From: an uncultured Collinsella sp.
Lineage (GTDB): Bacteria; Actinomycetota; Coriobacteriia; Coriobacteriales; Coriobacteriaceae
Length of the DNA stretch: 55,849 nucleotides
Direction: 5' to 3'
Assembly (NCBI GenBank): GCA_937995345.1
Contig: CALKKS010000001.1
Coordinates: 1 to 55,849 of the forward strand
Within the stretch, counting starts at the first letter, position 1, and every line of letters begins with the position of its first letter. The notes under the pieces were generated by a model that saw only the letters and a list, made by a program, of their open reading frames with translations, did no database searches and was not told where the DNA came from. Of this stretch, positions 1 to 7,870 are shown piece by piece. Position numbers and translations under genes: made by a program.

Positions 1-3
1 GGG

Positions 4-29
4 AAGAGGTGGGGCATGCCCCGCCTCTT
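4..29. terminator. GC-rich palindrome at window edge
   Basis: A near-perfect palindrome of about 12-bp arms (AAGAGGTGGGGC / GCCCCGCCTCTT) without a clear T-run. It probably ends a gene lying left of the window. From here to about 430 I see no gene. Confidence 0.35.
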
Positions 30-126
30 ACACCACATCTCTGCGCGCTACCACCTGCGCCCCCGTTTTGTGTCCTTTGGGCCTCGAGCCGCCTCCCCTG
101 GGACCTGATTGACGGCCCACTCCAAG

Positions 127-364
127 CCCTGTGGGCAAAAAATGGCAAATATGAGTACTGTCACCTTTTTAGTAACAGCCAAAACAGCCCCAAATGCTGC
201 CCACACGGCTTGCAAGCGCCCCTAGATTACTCAAATAGCTCTATAGCGGACTTATATGTGCTTACGTTAATGAACATATTTACTATTATGTCTATTATCT
301 TGTAAGATCGATATGATACTACGCTAGCAACAGTACTCATATTTGCCATTTTTTGTCCACAGGG
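127..364. repeat. AT-rich element with 35-bp inverted termini
   Basis: Positions 127-161 and 330-364 are inverted copies matching at 34 of 35 bases, around the core word TGGCAAATATGAGTACTG. The roughly 168 nt between them are much more AT-rich than the surrounding genome and hold no convincing gene. The shape is that of a MITE-like or other non-autonomous intergenic element. No target duplication was identified. Confidence 0.6.
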
Positions 365-430
365 TATGCCGCAGAAGATCCAACTTGCTCCAGCGTGCCG
401 CACGCTGGCCCTCCCCTTCCGGCGAGCACC

Positions 431-480
431 GACATTTCCCCAGATAAAACCGACCAAAATAAACCTGTCCCTTTTCGGCA
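431..480 (-). repeat. 50-nt intergenic repeat, copy 1 (reverse)
   Basis: The reverse complement matches 2701-2750 at about 44 of 50 positions, sharing the word GGGACAGGTTTATTTTGG. The two copies lie in opposite orientation and bracket the DAHP synthase and GNAT genes. Confidence 0.65.
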
Positions 481-488
481 GGTTTCGC

Positions 489-517
489 TTGCACTTTAGC
501 GTGCGACAGCGGATAAT
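489..517 (+). promoter_or_regulatory. Sigma-70-type promoter of the DAHP synthase gene
   Basis: TTGCAC at 489-494 and GATAAT at 512-517 are separated by exactly 17 nt, about 55 nt upstream of the start codon at 574. The -35 box abuts the end of the 431-480 repeat. No leader-peptide attenuator is evident. Confidence 0.6.
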
Positions 518-573
518 GCCGAGCATTCGAGAATTCGCCAATTGTTGCCGTTAATTGATAAAGGAGGCCCCAT

Positions 574-1605
574 ATGGCCATGGAATTCAAACGCAGGCTG
601 CCGATCCCCATGGAGATCCGCGAGGAAATGCCGCTTTCTGCCGAGCTTTCCGCCAAAAAGCAGGCATTCGATGCCGAGGTCGCCAAAGTCTTTACCGGCG
701 AGGACGCACGCAAGGTGCTCATCATCGGCCCGTGCTCTGCCGACCGCGAGGATTCGGTGCTTGAGTACATGAACCGACTGGCCAAGACCGCCGAGGAGGT
801 CAAGGACAAGCTCATCATCATTCCGCGCGTCTACACCAATAAGCCACGTACCAAGGGCACCGGTTACAAGGGCCTGCTGCACAACCCCAACCCCGAGGCT
901 CCCGACGACCTGCTCGAGGGCGTCAAGGCCATCCGCCATATGCACCTGCGCGTTATTGAGGAAACGGGCTTCTTCACCGCCGACGAAATGCTCTACCCGT
1001 CCAACTACCAATACCTCGTTGACCTGCTGAGCTATGTTGCCGTGGGCGCACGCTCGGTCGAAAACCAGGAGCATCGCCTGGTGTCGAGCGGCATCTCGGT
1101 GCCCGTCGGAATGAAGAATCCCACTGCTGGCTCTACCACCGTTATGCTCAACTCCATTTACGCCGCGCAGGCGCACCAGAGCTTTATCTTCCGTAACTGG
1201 GAAGTCGAGTGCGATGGCAACCCGCTTGCACACGCTGTCATGCGCGGCTACATCGGCCTCGATGGGCGCACCTACCCCAACTACCACTACGAGCACCTCG
1301 AGCGACTGGCCGAGCGCTATACCGAGCACGCCGGCTATGCCAATCCGGCAGCGGTCATCGACTGCAACCACGACAACTCGGGCAAGCGTCCTCTGGAGCA
1401 GTATCGCATTTGCAAGGAGGTGCTCGACAGCTGCCGCCGCAACGAGTCCATCTCCAAGCTGGTCAAGGGCTTTATGATCGAGTCCTACCTGGAGGACGGC
1501 AACCAGCCGGTCGACGGCGGCGTCTTTGGCAAGTCCATCACCGACCCGTGCCTAGGCTGGGAAAAGACCGACTACCTCATCCACGAGATCGCGGAGCGGG
1601 TGTAG
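574..1605 (+). CDS. 3-deoxy-7-phosphoheptulonate (DAHP) synthase, class I
   Basis: Condenses phosphoenolpyruvate and erythrose-4-phosphate in the first committed step of the shikimate pathway, in the cytoplasm. The 343-residue product has the usual length of the AroF/G/H family and shows its signatures in order: IIGPCSAD (about 49-56), KPRT with G-rich follow-on (about 90-97), KNPTAGS (about 173-179), DCNHDNSGK (about 264-272) and KSITDPCLGW near the C terminus. The start is set by AAAGGAGG at 560-567, 6 nt before the ATG. It appears monocistronic, with its own promoter at 489-517. Which isozyme (AroF, AroG or AroH type) and which amino acid inhibits it cannot be told from sequence alone, so no symbol is given. 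Confidence 0.95.
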   Translation: MAMEFKRRLPIPMEIREEMPLSAELSAKKQAFDAEVAKVFTGEDARKVLIIGPCSADREDSVLEYMNRLAKTAEEVKDKLIIIPRVYTNKPRTKGTGYKGLLHNPNPEAPDDLLEGVKAIRHMHLRVIEETGFFTADEMLYPSNYQYLVDLLSYVAVGARSVENQEHRLVSSGISVPVGMKNPTAGSTTVMLNSIYAAQAHQSFIFRNWEVECDGNPLAHAVMRGYIGLDGRTYPNYHYEHLERLAERYTEHAGYANPAAVIDCNHDNSGKRPLEQYRICKEVLDSCRRNESISKLVKGFMIESYLEDGNQPVDGGVFGKSITDPCLGWEKTDYLIHEIAERV

Positions 1606-1637
1606 GTTAGGGCGTTTTACCAAACGCCGTAACCGGC

Positions 1638-1770
1638 CGACGCTGCAAACCCGCCAGAGCGGCAATCTGCCTTTCAGCTTCGACGGCATGACCAAAAGGT
1701 CAATGCCGCCTCGCTTCAAGGCACCTTGCTCGCTCTGGCGGGTTTTCGCTGACGTTTTTCTGCCAGCGTC
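1638..1770. other. Nested inverted repeats downstream of DAHP synthase
   Basis: A perfect 14-bp inverted repeat (1648-1661 with 1731-1744, AACCCGCCAGAGCG) encloses a smaller hairpin at 1683-1708 (CGGCATGACC / GGTCAATGCCG) and is itself enclosed by CGACGCTG/CAGCGTCG (1638-1645, 1763-1770). A further small hairpin, GGCGTTTTACCAAACGCC, lies at about 1611-1628. The 14-bp arm ends in TTTT, so this can act as a terminator for the preceding gene. No gene is seen in 1606-1983. Confidence 0.5.
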
Positions 1771-1805
1771 GTTGCCAAAGCCGGCACTTGGGGACGCTCC
1801 TTTTG

Positions 1806-1867
1806 GGGTAGTCGTTGGGGACGTTCTTGTTTGACTGGTCGTTTAAGAACATCCCCAATGACTACCC
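1806..1867. repeat. GGGGACGTTCTT palindromic repeat, copy 1
   Basis: Arms of 23 nt (1806-1828 and 1845-1867) pair with two mismatches around a 16-nt loop. The same palindrome recurs at 15744-15799 with its loop reversed, so the element occurs in both orientations in this window. It resembles a REP-type extragenic palindrome. Confidence 0.65.
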
Positions 1868-1983
1868 AATTGCCACCTCTCCGTCCCCGAGGTATCGGGG
1901 CTCGTCTGCCGAATGATTGATGCAGGCGCCCTGCGGCCATGTCACACTCAGAAGTGGCCTGACCCAACTTGGAAGGAGCCCCC

Positions 1984-2634
1984 ATGAGCCTTGACAACGT
2001 AACTCTGCGTGCCGCCACGCTCGATGACCTGGCCGGCATCGCCGCCATCTACAACCAGCTGTGATGCAACACGCTGCGCAACCGAGGCGACGTCGAAGCC
2101 GCCGATTTCTGCGCGCGCTTTAACATCGCCATGCAGTTGCAGCGCTCCCCCATCGCGCTTGTCGCCGAGGCCGAGGGCCGCATTATCGCCGCCTGCTGCA
2201 TCGGCATCTTCGAGAACGGCAAACCGCGCACCAATCCCACGTGGAAGCCCTGCTACGACGAGATGTTTGCCCAGGCAACCGAGATGGCAAAGACCGCCGA
2301 TGCCAAGCTCGAGGGCTCGCTCTTCGGCGACAGCCGCGAGAAGGCCACGGCGGATCGCTTTGCCGCCACGGGCAACGAATATGCCCAGGGCCAGCTCAAC
2401 CTCATCATCATCGTGCCCGAGTGGCAGGGCAAGGGACTCGGCCGCGCGCTCATCGACCTTGCACGAGCCGAGCTCGCCAATGCCGGGTGCACCAAGTTTT
2501 TCCTGATGAGCGACTGCGACTCCGACTGGCAGTTCTACGAGCACCTTAACATGAAGCGCATTCTTGAGGACCACAGCCAAGACACCGGCGACGGCTTTAT
2601 CGTCTACATGTACGGAGGCGACACGCAGGACTAG
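1984..2634 (+). pseudogene. GNAT-family N-acetyltransferase interrupted by in-frame TGA
   Basis: Read from ATG 1984, preceded by GGAAGGAG at 1970-1977, the frame gives MSLDNVTLRAATLDDLAGIA and so on, a typical GNAT N terminus. TGA at 2062-2064 (codon 27) then interrupts it, and the same frame continues to 2634 with the rest of the fold. The acetyl-CoA-binding stretch VPEWQGKGLGRALI is intact around codon 150. Translation could restart at ATG 2131 (167 residues), but that product lacks the first strand and helix and has no convincing ribosome binding site. I read it as a recently broken acetyltransferase of unknown substrate. Alternatives are a base error, readthrough or recoding; no SECIS-like hairpin is obvious just after the TGA. 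Confidence 0.7.
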
Positions 2635-2700
2635 CCTGGGCGCCACCTCATGGGCTTTCTCCAAGACAGCCCAAACCAATCAGCCACTCCAAAAGGGACA

Positions 2701-2750
2701 TGCTAAAAAGGGACAGGTTTATTTTGGCAGGTTTTATCTGGGCAAACGTC
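2701..2750 (+). repeat. 50-nt intergenic repeat, copy 2 (forward)
   Basis: Inverted counterpart of 431-480, about 44 of 50 positions identical. It lies just after the broken GNAT gene. Confidence 0.65.
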
Positions 2751-2803
2751 AACAGCCGTAGGAGAGCTGCTTTCCTCGCGGCGATCTTCTAACAGAAAAA
2801 ACT

Positions 2804-2922
2804 AAGTGAGTAGGCTTTTTGCAGGAGGCCAAGCACGCCCCAAAACGCCACAGCCCTGACCTGCGGTTTTATTGGGCGCCACCCGCGATGTGCTCGACAG
2901 ATCCAAAAAAGTCTACTCACTT
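2804..2922. repeat. Element with 17-bp inverted termini
   Basis: 2804-2820 (AAGTGAGTAGGCTTTTT) and 2906-2922 are inverted copies with one mismatch, about 85 nt apart. The interior holds the word ACCTGCGGTTTT (2859-2870), which also occurs at 34930 and 46311 and in shortened form at 7278. No coding potential is seen. Confidence 0.5.
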
Positions 2923-2945
2923 GGCCTTGAGACTCATCAGTCAGA

Positions 2946-2987
2946 CAAAAAAACGCCGCGAAGGGGGGCTGGACTCCCTTCGCGGCG
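2946..2987 (-). terminator. Terminator of the ABC permease operon
   Basis: Read on the minus strand, the arms CGCCGCGAAGGG/CCCTTCGCGGCG (2954-2965, 2976-2987) are followed by a run of seven T. It lies 39 nt beyond the permease stop codon. Confidence 0.85.
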
Positions 2988-3025
2988 GTTGTTCGCACTG
3001 GTTTTGCGACTGTTTTGCTCGCTTG

Positions 3026-5275
3026 TTACTCGCTGTAACGGGTGGCGATGGCAGCTTGTACCATGCCGGCGCTCATGAGGTACGTCACCAGGAAGTAGCC
3101 ACCGTATGCTGCCAGGAAGATTGCACAGGTGAGGCCCACGGTGCCGGCGATGCTCATATCGCCGAATACGCTCACCAGCTCGATGATCACCTTGAGCGCC
3201 ACAAAGGAGTGCGCCAAGCCCACTGCCAGCGGGAACAGGAAGAACACCGCTTGCTGCGCCATCACCGAATGCCGGATCTGACGGTCGTCACAGCCGATCT
3301 GTGCCAGCACACGATAGCTGCGGCTGCCGTCGGCCACATTGGAGAGCTGCTGGATCGATAGGATTGCCGCGCACGCAACGACCAGTACAAAGCCAATGTA
3401 GATGGCCAGATAGCTAATCATGCCGTTCATCTGCGCTGCTTGCGTGTACATCTCGGAACGCGTGATGAAGACTCCCCACGACCCCGGCTCCTTGCCGTCA
3501 ACGAGCAGATTGTCGAGCAAGGTGTATTTAATGTTCTCGTCTGCCTCGGTCGTATCCATCCCCTGTTTGTAGTTAACGAGCAGATTACTGGAATACGGCT
3601 GCAGATTAAGTTGGGACAACAGCTCATCGGCTACGACCACGGTACCGGGATTGCTGCCCATCGCCGAGTTGGCGATGGCCGCCGTGTCCTCGTCCGACTT
3701 ATCGGTTGCGGGCTTGAGCTCATGTCCACCCAAGGTGAGGGTATGACTGCCGGCCATGTATTTGGTGTACAGGTCACCCAGCTCGCCGCCCATATCACAC
3801 GTAAGCACGTACTGGTCGCGGCCAATGCTCACCGGATCCTCGCCCATCATCTGGCGCAGTTTGTTGTACTGGCTCGCCGGCGTCACAAACAGGCCCATAT
3901 CATCGGCATTGCTGCCCTCGAGCGCCTTGGGAAGCTTTTCTCCCATGGCCTTGCACATCTCACCCGCCACCACCGAGGGGCCCGAGCCGCCAAGCGGGTA
4001 ACTCAGATACGAATCGATCTGCACATGCTCACCGGCAACATCGGCGATATTGACCTTTTTGCCGGTCTCGTCGTTGTTGTCCGCCGACTTGCCCTTAATA
4101 CCGTCTGCAACGTTATCGGGATCTTTACGATCGCCATGCCATGCAGCGTACAAATCGACCGTTGCATCGGCCAGCACCATGCGATCGGCCTCAGACGGAT
4201 TGACATACTCCTTGTAGTAGTCGAGCGTTTCGGGCGTGTAATAGACATACGTCTGAGACACGTCAACAGGGTTATAGCGCTCCAGATTCTCGTTCATCAC
4301 GTTGGCAATCGACATACCGCAGGTCACCGAGGTAATGGCCAAAAACAGAATCATCGCGATGACGCCCATCGAAAAGCACACCGTGTTGACCTTGGCCGCA
4401 AGCTGGCGCACGGTAAACATGTTGAGGCCGCGCCAGTACACGCCGCGCAGGCTCTGCAGCAGCTTGATGAGCATGCCCGAGAGTCCCCAGAACAGGGCAA
4501 AGGTGCCCACCGTGACCATAGCCGTGGTGATGCCGAACTGACTCATGGCCCCGTCCAGCTTGTCGCCCGTCTCGGTTAGCGGGAACCCATCACGCAGCAG
4601 ACGGTAATAGGCCACGCCCACCAGCACCGCGCCCACGACAAAGATGGCAATCGCGATCCAGGGGTTGCGTGTCTTGATGCTCTCGTTGCGGCGCTCGGCA
4701 CCCATAAGCTCGATGAGTTTGGTACGGCGCACGGCGCGCAGGTTCAGCAGTAACGTGAGTACAAACATCACGAGCATGCAGGCAAGGGTCAGGTTGAACG
4801 CATGCACCGAGAAAAAGAAGCGGAAATTGGCGATCTGCGTCTTAAAGAGCGAGGCCGTAAAGAACGTCATGAGCTGGGAGAGCCCCACGCCCAGCACAAT
4901 ACCGGCGACAAAGGCGCCGACCGAAACGATCACCGTCTCGAGCGCCATGATCGTGGCGACGCGCCCGCGCCCCATGCCGAGCACCTGGTACAGGCCAAAC
5001 TCCTTCTTGCGGCGTTTCATGATGAAGTTATTGGCATACACCATCAAAAAGGCCATGACGCCGGCCAAAAAGTACGTCAGGTAGCCGAGCATGGTACCCA
5101 TGAGCTCGGATAGGCCCTCCTCCTCAATGCCGGCAATGTCGACCTGCATCGAGACGGTGTTAAAGGCATAGAAGACGGTGACGCCCAGGGTGAGCGTCAA
5201 AAGGTAGACGAGGTAATCGCGGCCGGCGCGGCGGACGTTACCCCAAGCGAGTTTACAGAGCATCGGAGCCCTCAC
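3026..5275 (-). CDS. BceB-type ABC transporter permease (FtsX family)
   Basis: Membrane subunit of an ABC exporter or sensor of the MacB/BceB class. The 749-residue protein has a first helix at about 20-40, three further helices by about residue 175, helices near 205-225, 250-270 and 305-325, then a large extracytoplasmic domain (about 330-640) and a final FtsX bundle (about 645-740). That layout, ten segments with one long outer domain, is typical of BceB-like permeases linked to antimicrobial-peptide resistance or lipid extrusion. The start overlaps the upstream ATPase gene by 23 nt, so the two are translationally coupled. No BceRS-type two-component genes lie beside it in this window. The substrate is unknown. 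Confidence 0.85.
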   Translation of the reverse strand: MRAPMLCKLAWGNVRRAGRDYLVYLLTLTLGVTVFYAFNTVSMQVDIAGIEEEGLSELMGTMLGYLTYFLAGVMAFLMVYANNFIMKRRKKEFGLYQVLGMGRGRVATIMALETVIVSVGAFVAGIVLGVGLSQLMTFFTASLFKTQIANFRFFFSVHAFNLTLACMLVMFVLTLLLNLRAVRRTKLIELMGAERRNESIKTRNPWIAIAIFVVGAVLVGVAYYRLLRDGFPLTETGDKLDGAMSQFGITTAMVTVGTFALFWGLSGMLIKLLQSLRGVYWRGLNMFTVRQLAAKVNTVCFSMGVIAMILFLAITSVTCGMSIANVMNENLERYNPVDVSQTYVYYTPETLDYYKEYVNPSEADRMVLADATVDLYAAWHGDRKDPDNVADGIKGKSADNNDETGKKVNIADVAGEHVQIDSYLSYPLGGSGPSVVAGEMCKAMGEKLPKALEGSNADDMGLFVTPASQYNKLRQMMGEDPVSIGRDQYVLTCDMGGELGDLYTKYMAGSHTLTLGGHELKPATDKSDEDTAAIANSAMGSNPGTVVVADELLSQLNLQPYSSNLLVNYKQGMDTTEADENIKYTLLDNLLVDGKEPGSWGVFITRSEMYTQAAQMNGMISYLAIYIGFVLVVACAAILSIQQLSNVADGSRSYRVLAQIGCDDRQIRHSVMAQQAVFFLFPLAVGLAHSFVALKVIIELVSVFGDMSIAGTVGLTCAIFLAAYGGYFLVTYLMSAGMVQAAIATRYSE

Positions 5276-6038
5276 CGCCCATCATGGCAACGACCTCCAT
5301 AATGCGGTCGAAGAACTCTCTGCGGTCGGTGTCGCCGCGGCGCAGCTCGGTGAAGATCTTGCCGTCGCGAATAAACAGCACACGGCTCGTGTAGCTGGCG
5401 GCAAAGCTGTCGTGAGTGACCATGAGTACCGTGGCGCGCAGGCGGCGGTTGAGGGCCTCCAGGCTCTCGAGCAGCAGACGGGCGCTCTTGGAATCGAGGG
5501 CGCCGGTGGGCTCGTCGGCCATGATCATAGTGGGGTCGGTGACGAGCGCGCGAGCTGCGGCAACGCGCTGCTGCTGGCCGCCGGACATCTGGTAGGGATA
5601 CTTGTCGAGCACCTGGCTAATGGACAGGCGCGCGGCCACATCCTGCACGCGGGTCGAGATCTCTGCCGAGTTTGTGCGGGCGATGGTGAGCGGCAGGGCG
5701 ATGTTCTCGCGCGCCGTGAGCGTATCGAGCAGATTGGAGTCCTGGAAGATAAAGCCGAGCTCCTCGCGGCGGAACTGCGAAAGCTTGGCCTGTTTCATGC
5801 GCGTCACGTCCTGGCCGTTGATGCGGATGGTGCCGCTCGTGGCGGCATCGATGGTCGACACGCAGTTGAGCAGCGTCGACTTGCCCGAGCCCGAGGCACC
5901 CATGATACCGACGAATTCGCCGCGGTTGACGGTAAAGCTGACGTCGTTGAGCGCGCGGGTCACGTTGCCTAGCGCTCCGTATACCTTTTCGAGATGCGCG
6001 ACCTCCAGTACCGGGGTCGCCATGTGCGTGGTTTGCAT
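5253..6038 (-). CDS. ABC transporter ATP-binding protein (BceA/MacB type)
   Basis: ATPase partner of the overlapping permease. The 261-residue product shows Walker A GASGSGKS (about 43-50), a Q-loop (FIFQDSN), the ABC signature MSGGQQQRVAAARAL, Walker B IMADEPTGALD and the H-loop VTHD. The extended LSGGQ region and FQDSNLLD are usual for the LolD/BceA/MacB subfamily. The ATG at 6038 is preceded by AAAGGA at 9 nt; an internal ATG five codons later is less well placed. The promoter should lie in 6040-6160, shared with the divergent Nudix-Vsr gene. Confidence 0.9.
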   Translation of the reverse strand: MQTTHMATPVLEVAHLEKVYGALGNVTRALNDVSFTVNRGEFVGIMGASGSGKSTLLNCVSTIDAATSGTIRINGQDVTRMKQAKLSQFRREELGFIFQDSNLLDTLTARENIALPLTIARTNSAEISTRVQDVAARLSISQVLDKYPYQMSGGQQQRVAAARALVTDPTMIMADEPTGALDSKSARLLLESLEALNRRLRATVLMVTHDSFAASYTSRVLFIRDGKIFTELRRGDTDRREFFDRIMEVVAMMGGEGSDAL

Positions 6039-6186
6039 ACCGAGTCCTTTCTTGCGATTAGTCTACGGCATCTATAGTCGCAAGGAGCCGAGTCGGCTAC
6101 CATCGATATGGCTTACGCTTGCCTTACCGTTGTGTAAGGTACGGGTAGCTAGCCTGTCACGTGTTGATGTTGAGGAAGGACTCCTG

Positions 6187-7173
6187 TTGAAGACCGTTCA
6201 TGTTGCCGCTGGGATCATTCGCAAGGAAGGATCTGACGAGCTGCTTGCCGTGCAGCGCGGCTATGGCGACATGCAGGGACTCTGGGAGTTCCCGGGCGGC
6301 AAGCTCATGCGCGGCGAGACACCCGAAGACGCCGTGCGCCGCGAGCTCATGGAAGAGCTGCAGGTGAAGGTCACCAACCTGCGCGATTTCTATACCGTCG
6401 AGTACGACTACCCCGATTTTCATCTCTCCATGGAGTGCTATTACTGCTCGCTGGCCGATGAGTCCGATGAACCCCAGAAACACGACCGTCAGCTCGATAT
6501 CCGCTGGATTCCACGCACCTCACTTGCCACGGTGGAATGGATGCCCGCCGACAAAGGGCTTATCGATGCTCTGATTGAGTTGAAGGAAGACCGGCTTGAG
6601 GCAAGCTCCGCTGATGACGCCGCGCCCAACACAGCCGACAAACCCACCGCCAAACCCAAGCGCGCACCTAAGCGCCGTAGCAAAAAACGCCCCAAACCAG
6701 GTCTGCTCGACGGCATCGATACCTCGGACCTCACCGCCGACGAACGCGAGCTGGTCCGTCGTCGCGCCGCCATCAAAAAGTCCATGAAGGGTAACAAGCG
6801 CGCCAACACCAAGCCCGAGCTCCTCGTTCGCCAGCGCCTCCGCGCGGCGGGCCTTACAGGATATCGCCTGGAATGGAAAGTCCCCGGCAAGCCCGACATC
6901 GCCTTTCCCGGCCGCAAGATCGCTATCTTCGTCAACGGTTGCTTTTGGCATCGCTGCCCCAAGTGCAATCCCAGCCAGCCCAAGCGCAATGTTGAGTTTT
7001 GGGAGGCCAAATTCCGTCGCAACGTCGAGCGCGACCGGGCTGCCGTGGCAGCGCTCAGCGAAATGGGCTGGACGCCCATAACCATCTGGGAATGCGAACT
7101 CAAAAAGGACCGCATCGACGCCACCATGGAAAAGGTCATCGAGCAGGTTCGCGCCGCGACCCCGCAGCGCTAA
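6187..7173 (+). CDS. Fused Nudix hydrolase and Vsr-type mismatch endonuclease
   Basis: A single 328-residue reading frame joins two DNA-maintenance domains. Residues 1-130 are a MutT-like Nudix domain with the box at 38-60: G38 x5 E44 x7 RELMEE; the usual second glycine is Q59. Residues 140-200 are a basic, Lys/Pro/Ala-rich linker. Residues 200-328 are a very-short-patch repair endonuclease: NTKPELLVRQRL, PGKPDIAFP with the catalytic Asp237, GCFWHRCPKC (zinc-site Cys and His) and IWECEL (Cys303). MutT enzymes cleanse 8-oxo-dGTP and related nucleotides; Vsr nicks T:G mismatches created by deaminated 5-methylcytosine. No cytosine methylase is present in the window. The start is TTG at 6187, set by GAGGAAGGA 6 nt upstream; the open frame extends further 5-prime but overlaps the ATPase gene. 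The fusion is clear; the functional coupling is inferred. Confidence 0.88.
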   Translation: MKTVHVAAGIIRKEGSDELLAVQRGYGDMQGLWEFPGGKLMRGETPEDAVRRELMEELQVKVTNLRDFYTVEYDYPDFHLSMECYYCSLADESDEPQKHDRQLDIRWIPRTSLATVEWMPADKGLIDALIELKEDRLEASSADDAAPNTADKPTAKPKRAPKRRSKKRPKPGLLDGIDTSDLTADERELVRRRAAIKKSMKGNKRANTKPELLVRQRLRAAGLTGYRLEWKVPGKPDIAFPGRKIAIFVNGCFWHRCPKCNPSQPKRNVEFWEAKFRRNVERDRAAVAALSEMGWTPITIWECELKKDRIDATMEKVIEQVRAATPQR

Positions 7174-7424
7174 AACGAGCCATTCACACGCCCCACATGC
7201 CCGCGCCACATCCGTGCCACAAACCTTAGAAAGCCCTTAAGCTCAAAACCTTTCAAGAGTGTTACTCGATAGCTTTGACCTGCGGTTTCACTGTAATCGC
7301 AAACCTCATTAAGCCTTTCTTTAGTGCTCCTTTGCAACGACCGCGGCATAATACTGCCAACGCACGGGACCTAGCAGCACACCCCGTGCGCAACCTTTTG
7401 GTGGACATCGAGGAGGCCGCACGC

Positions 7425-7631
7425 ATGCATTCTTCCAATGACGCAGCACAGCCATCCCTAAAACATGCGGACCTTTTCTCCTTCCCCCCGACACAGAGAA
7501 GCAGCCTCCTCGACTCCCCCACCACAAAAGCCAAACGCTCAACCAATCAGAACCTCAACTTGCGAGCATCGTTCGAAAAGCTCCAAGCATCCCTAGACAA
7601 AACCTTCCCTAACCAAGCCCGGGCATACTAG
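7425..7631 (+). CDS. Small hypothetical protein (68 residues)
   Basis: An ATG at 7425 follows CGAGGAGG at 9 nt and opens 68 codons ending in KTFPNQARAY. The product is polar and Ser/Pro-rich in its first half and shows no recognised motif, signal peptide or membrane segment. Codon use is less biased than in the neighbours and the surrounding sequence is relatively AT-rich. It sits between the Nudix-Vsr gene and the inverted-repeat terminator at 7713-7837. It may be a genuine small gene or chance. Confidence 0.35.
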   Translation: MHSSNDAAQPSLKHADLFSFPPTQRSSLLDSPTTKAKRSTNQNLNLRASFEKLQASLDKTFPNQARAY

Positions 7632-7712
7632 CCCCCATCAACAAAGTAGCCCAAACGCCCCACCCTTCCAGCCATAACGCCACAAGGGCGACGACCTCGA
7701 GTAGATCAACTT

Positions 7713-7837
7713 GGGAGGGACGAGGGCTTAGTTCTCCAATCTTTCCGCAGGGGGCAAAAAGCCTCGCCGCACGAAGTGCGCAGCGAGGCTTTTTGCATGC
7801 CCGAGGACGATTGGAGAACTAAGCCCTCGTCCCTCCC
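7713..7837. repeat. 29-bp perfect inverted repeat enclosing a bidirectional terminator
   Basis: 7713-7741 and 7809-7837 are perfect inverted copies of 29 nt. Between them 7755-7796 forms a second perfect hairpin, GCAAAAAGCCTCGC with GCGAGGCTTTTTGC, which terminates in both directions between the small gene and the aldolase gene. The outer stem is far longer than a terminator needs. Confidence 0.8.
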
Positions 7838-7870
7838 CGGGATCTATTTTGAGTCGGAGTACCCTTGCTG

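Noticed and set aside
2062..2064. Selenocysteine at the GNAT TGA
   Set aside because: The position is not catalytic in the family and no SECIS-like hairpin is apparent; a nonsense change is simpler.
5602..6186. 5-prime extension of the Nudix-Vsr frame
   Set aside because: It overlaps the ATPase gene on the other strand and has no Nudix-related sequence; TTG 6187 has a good ribosome binding site.
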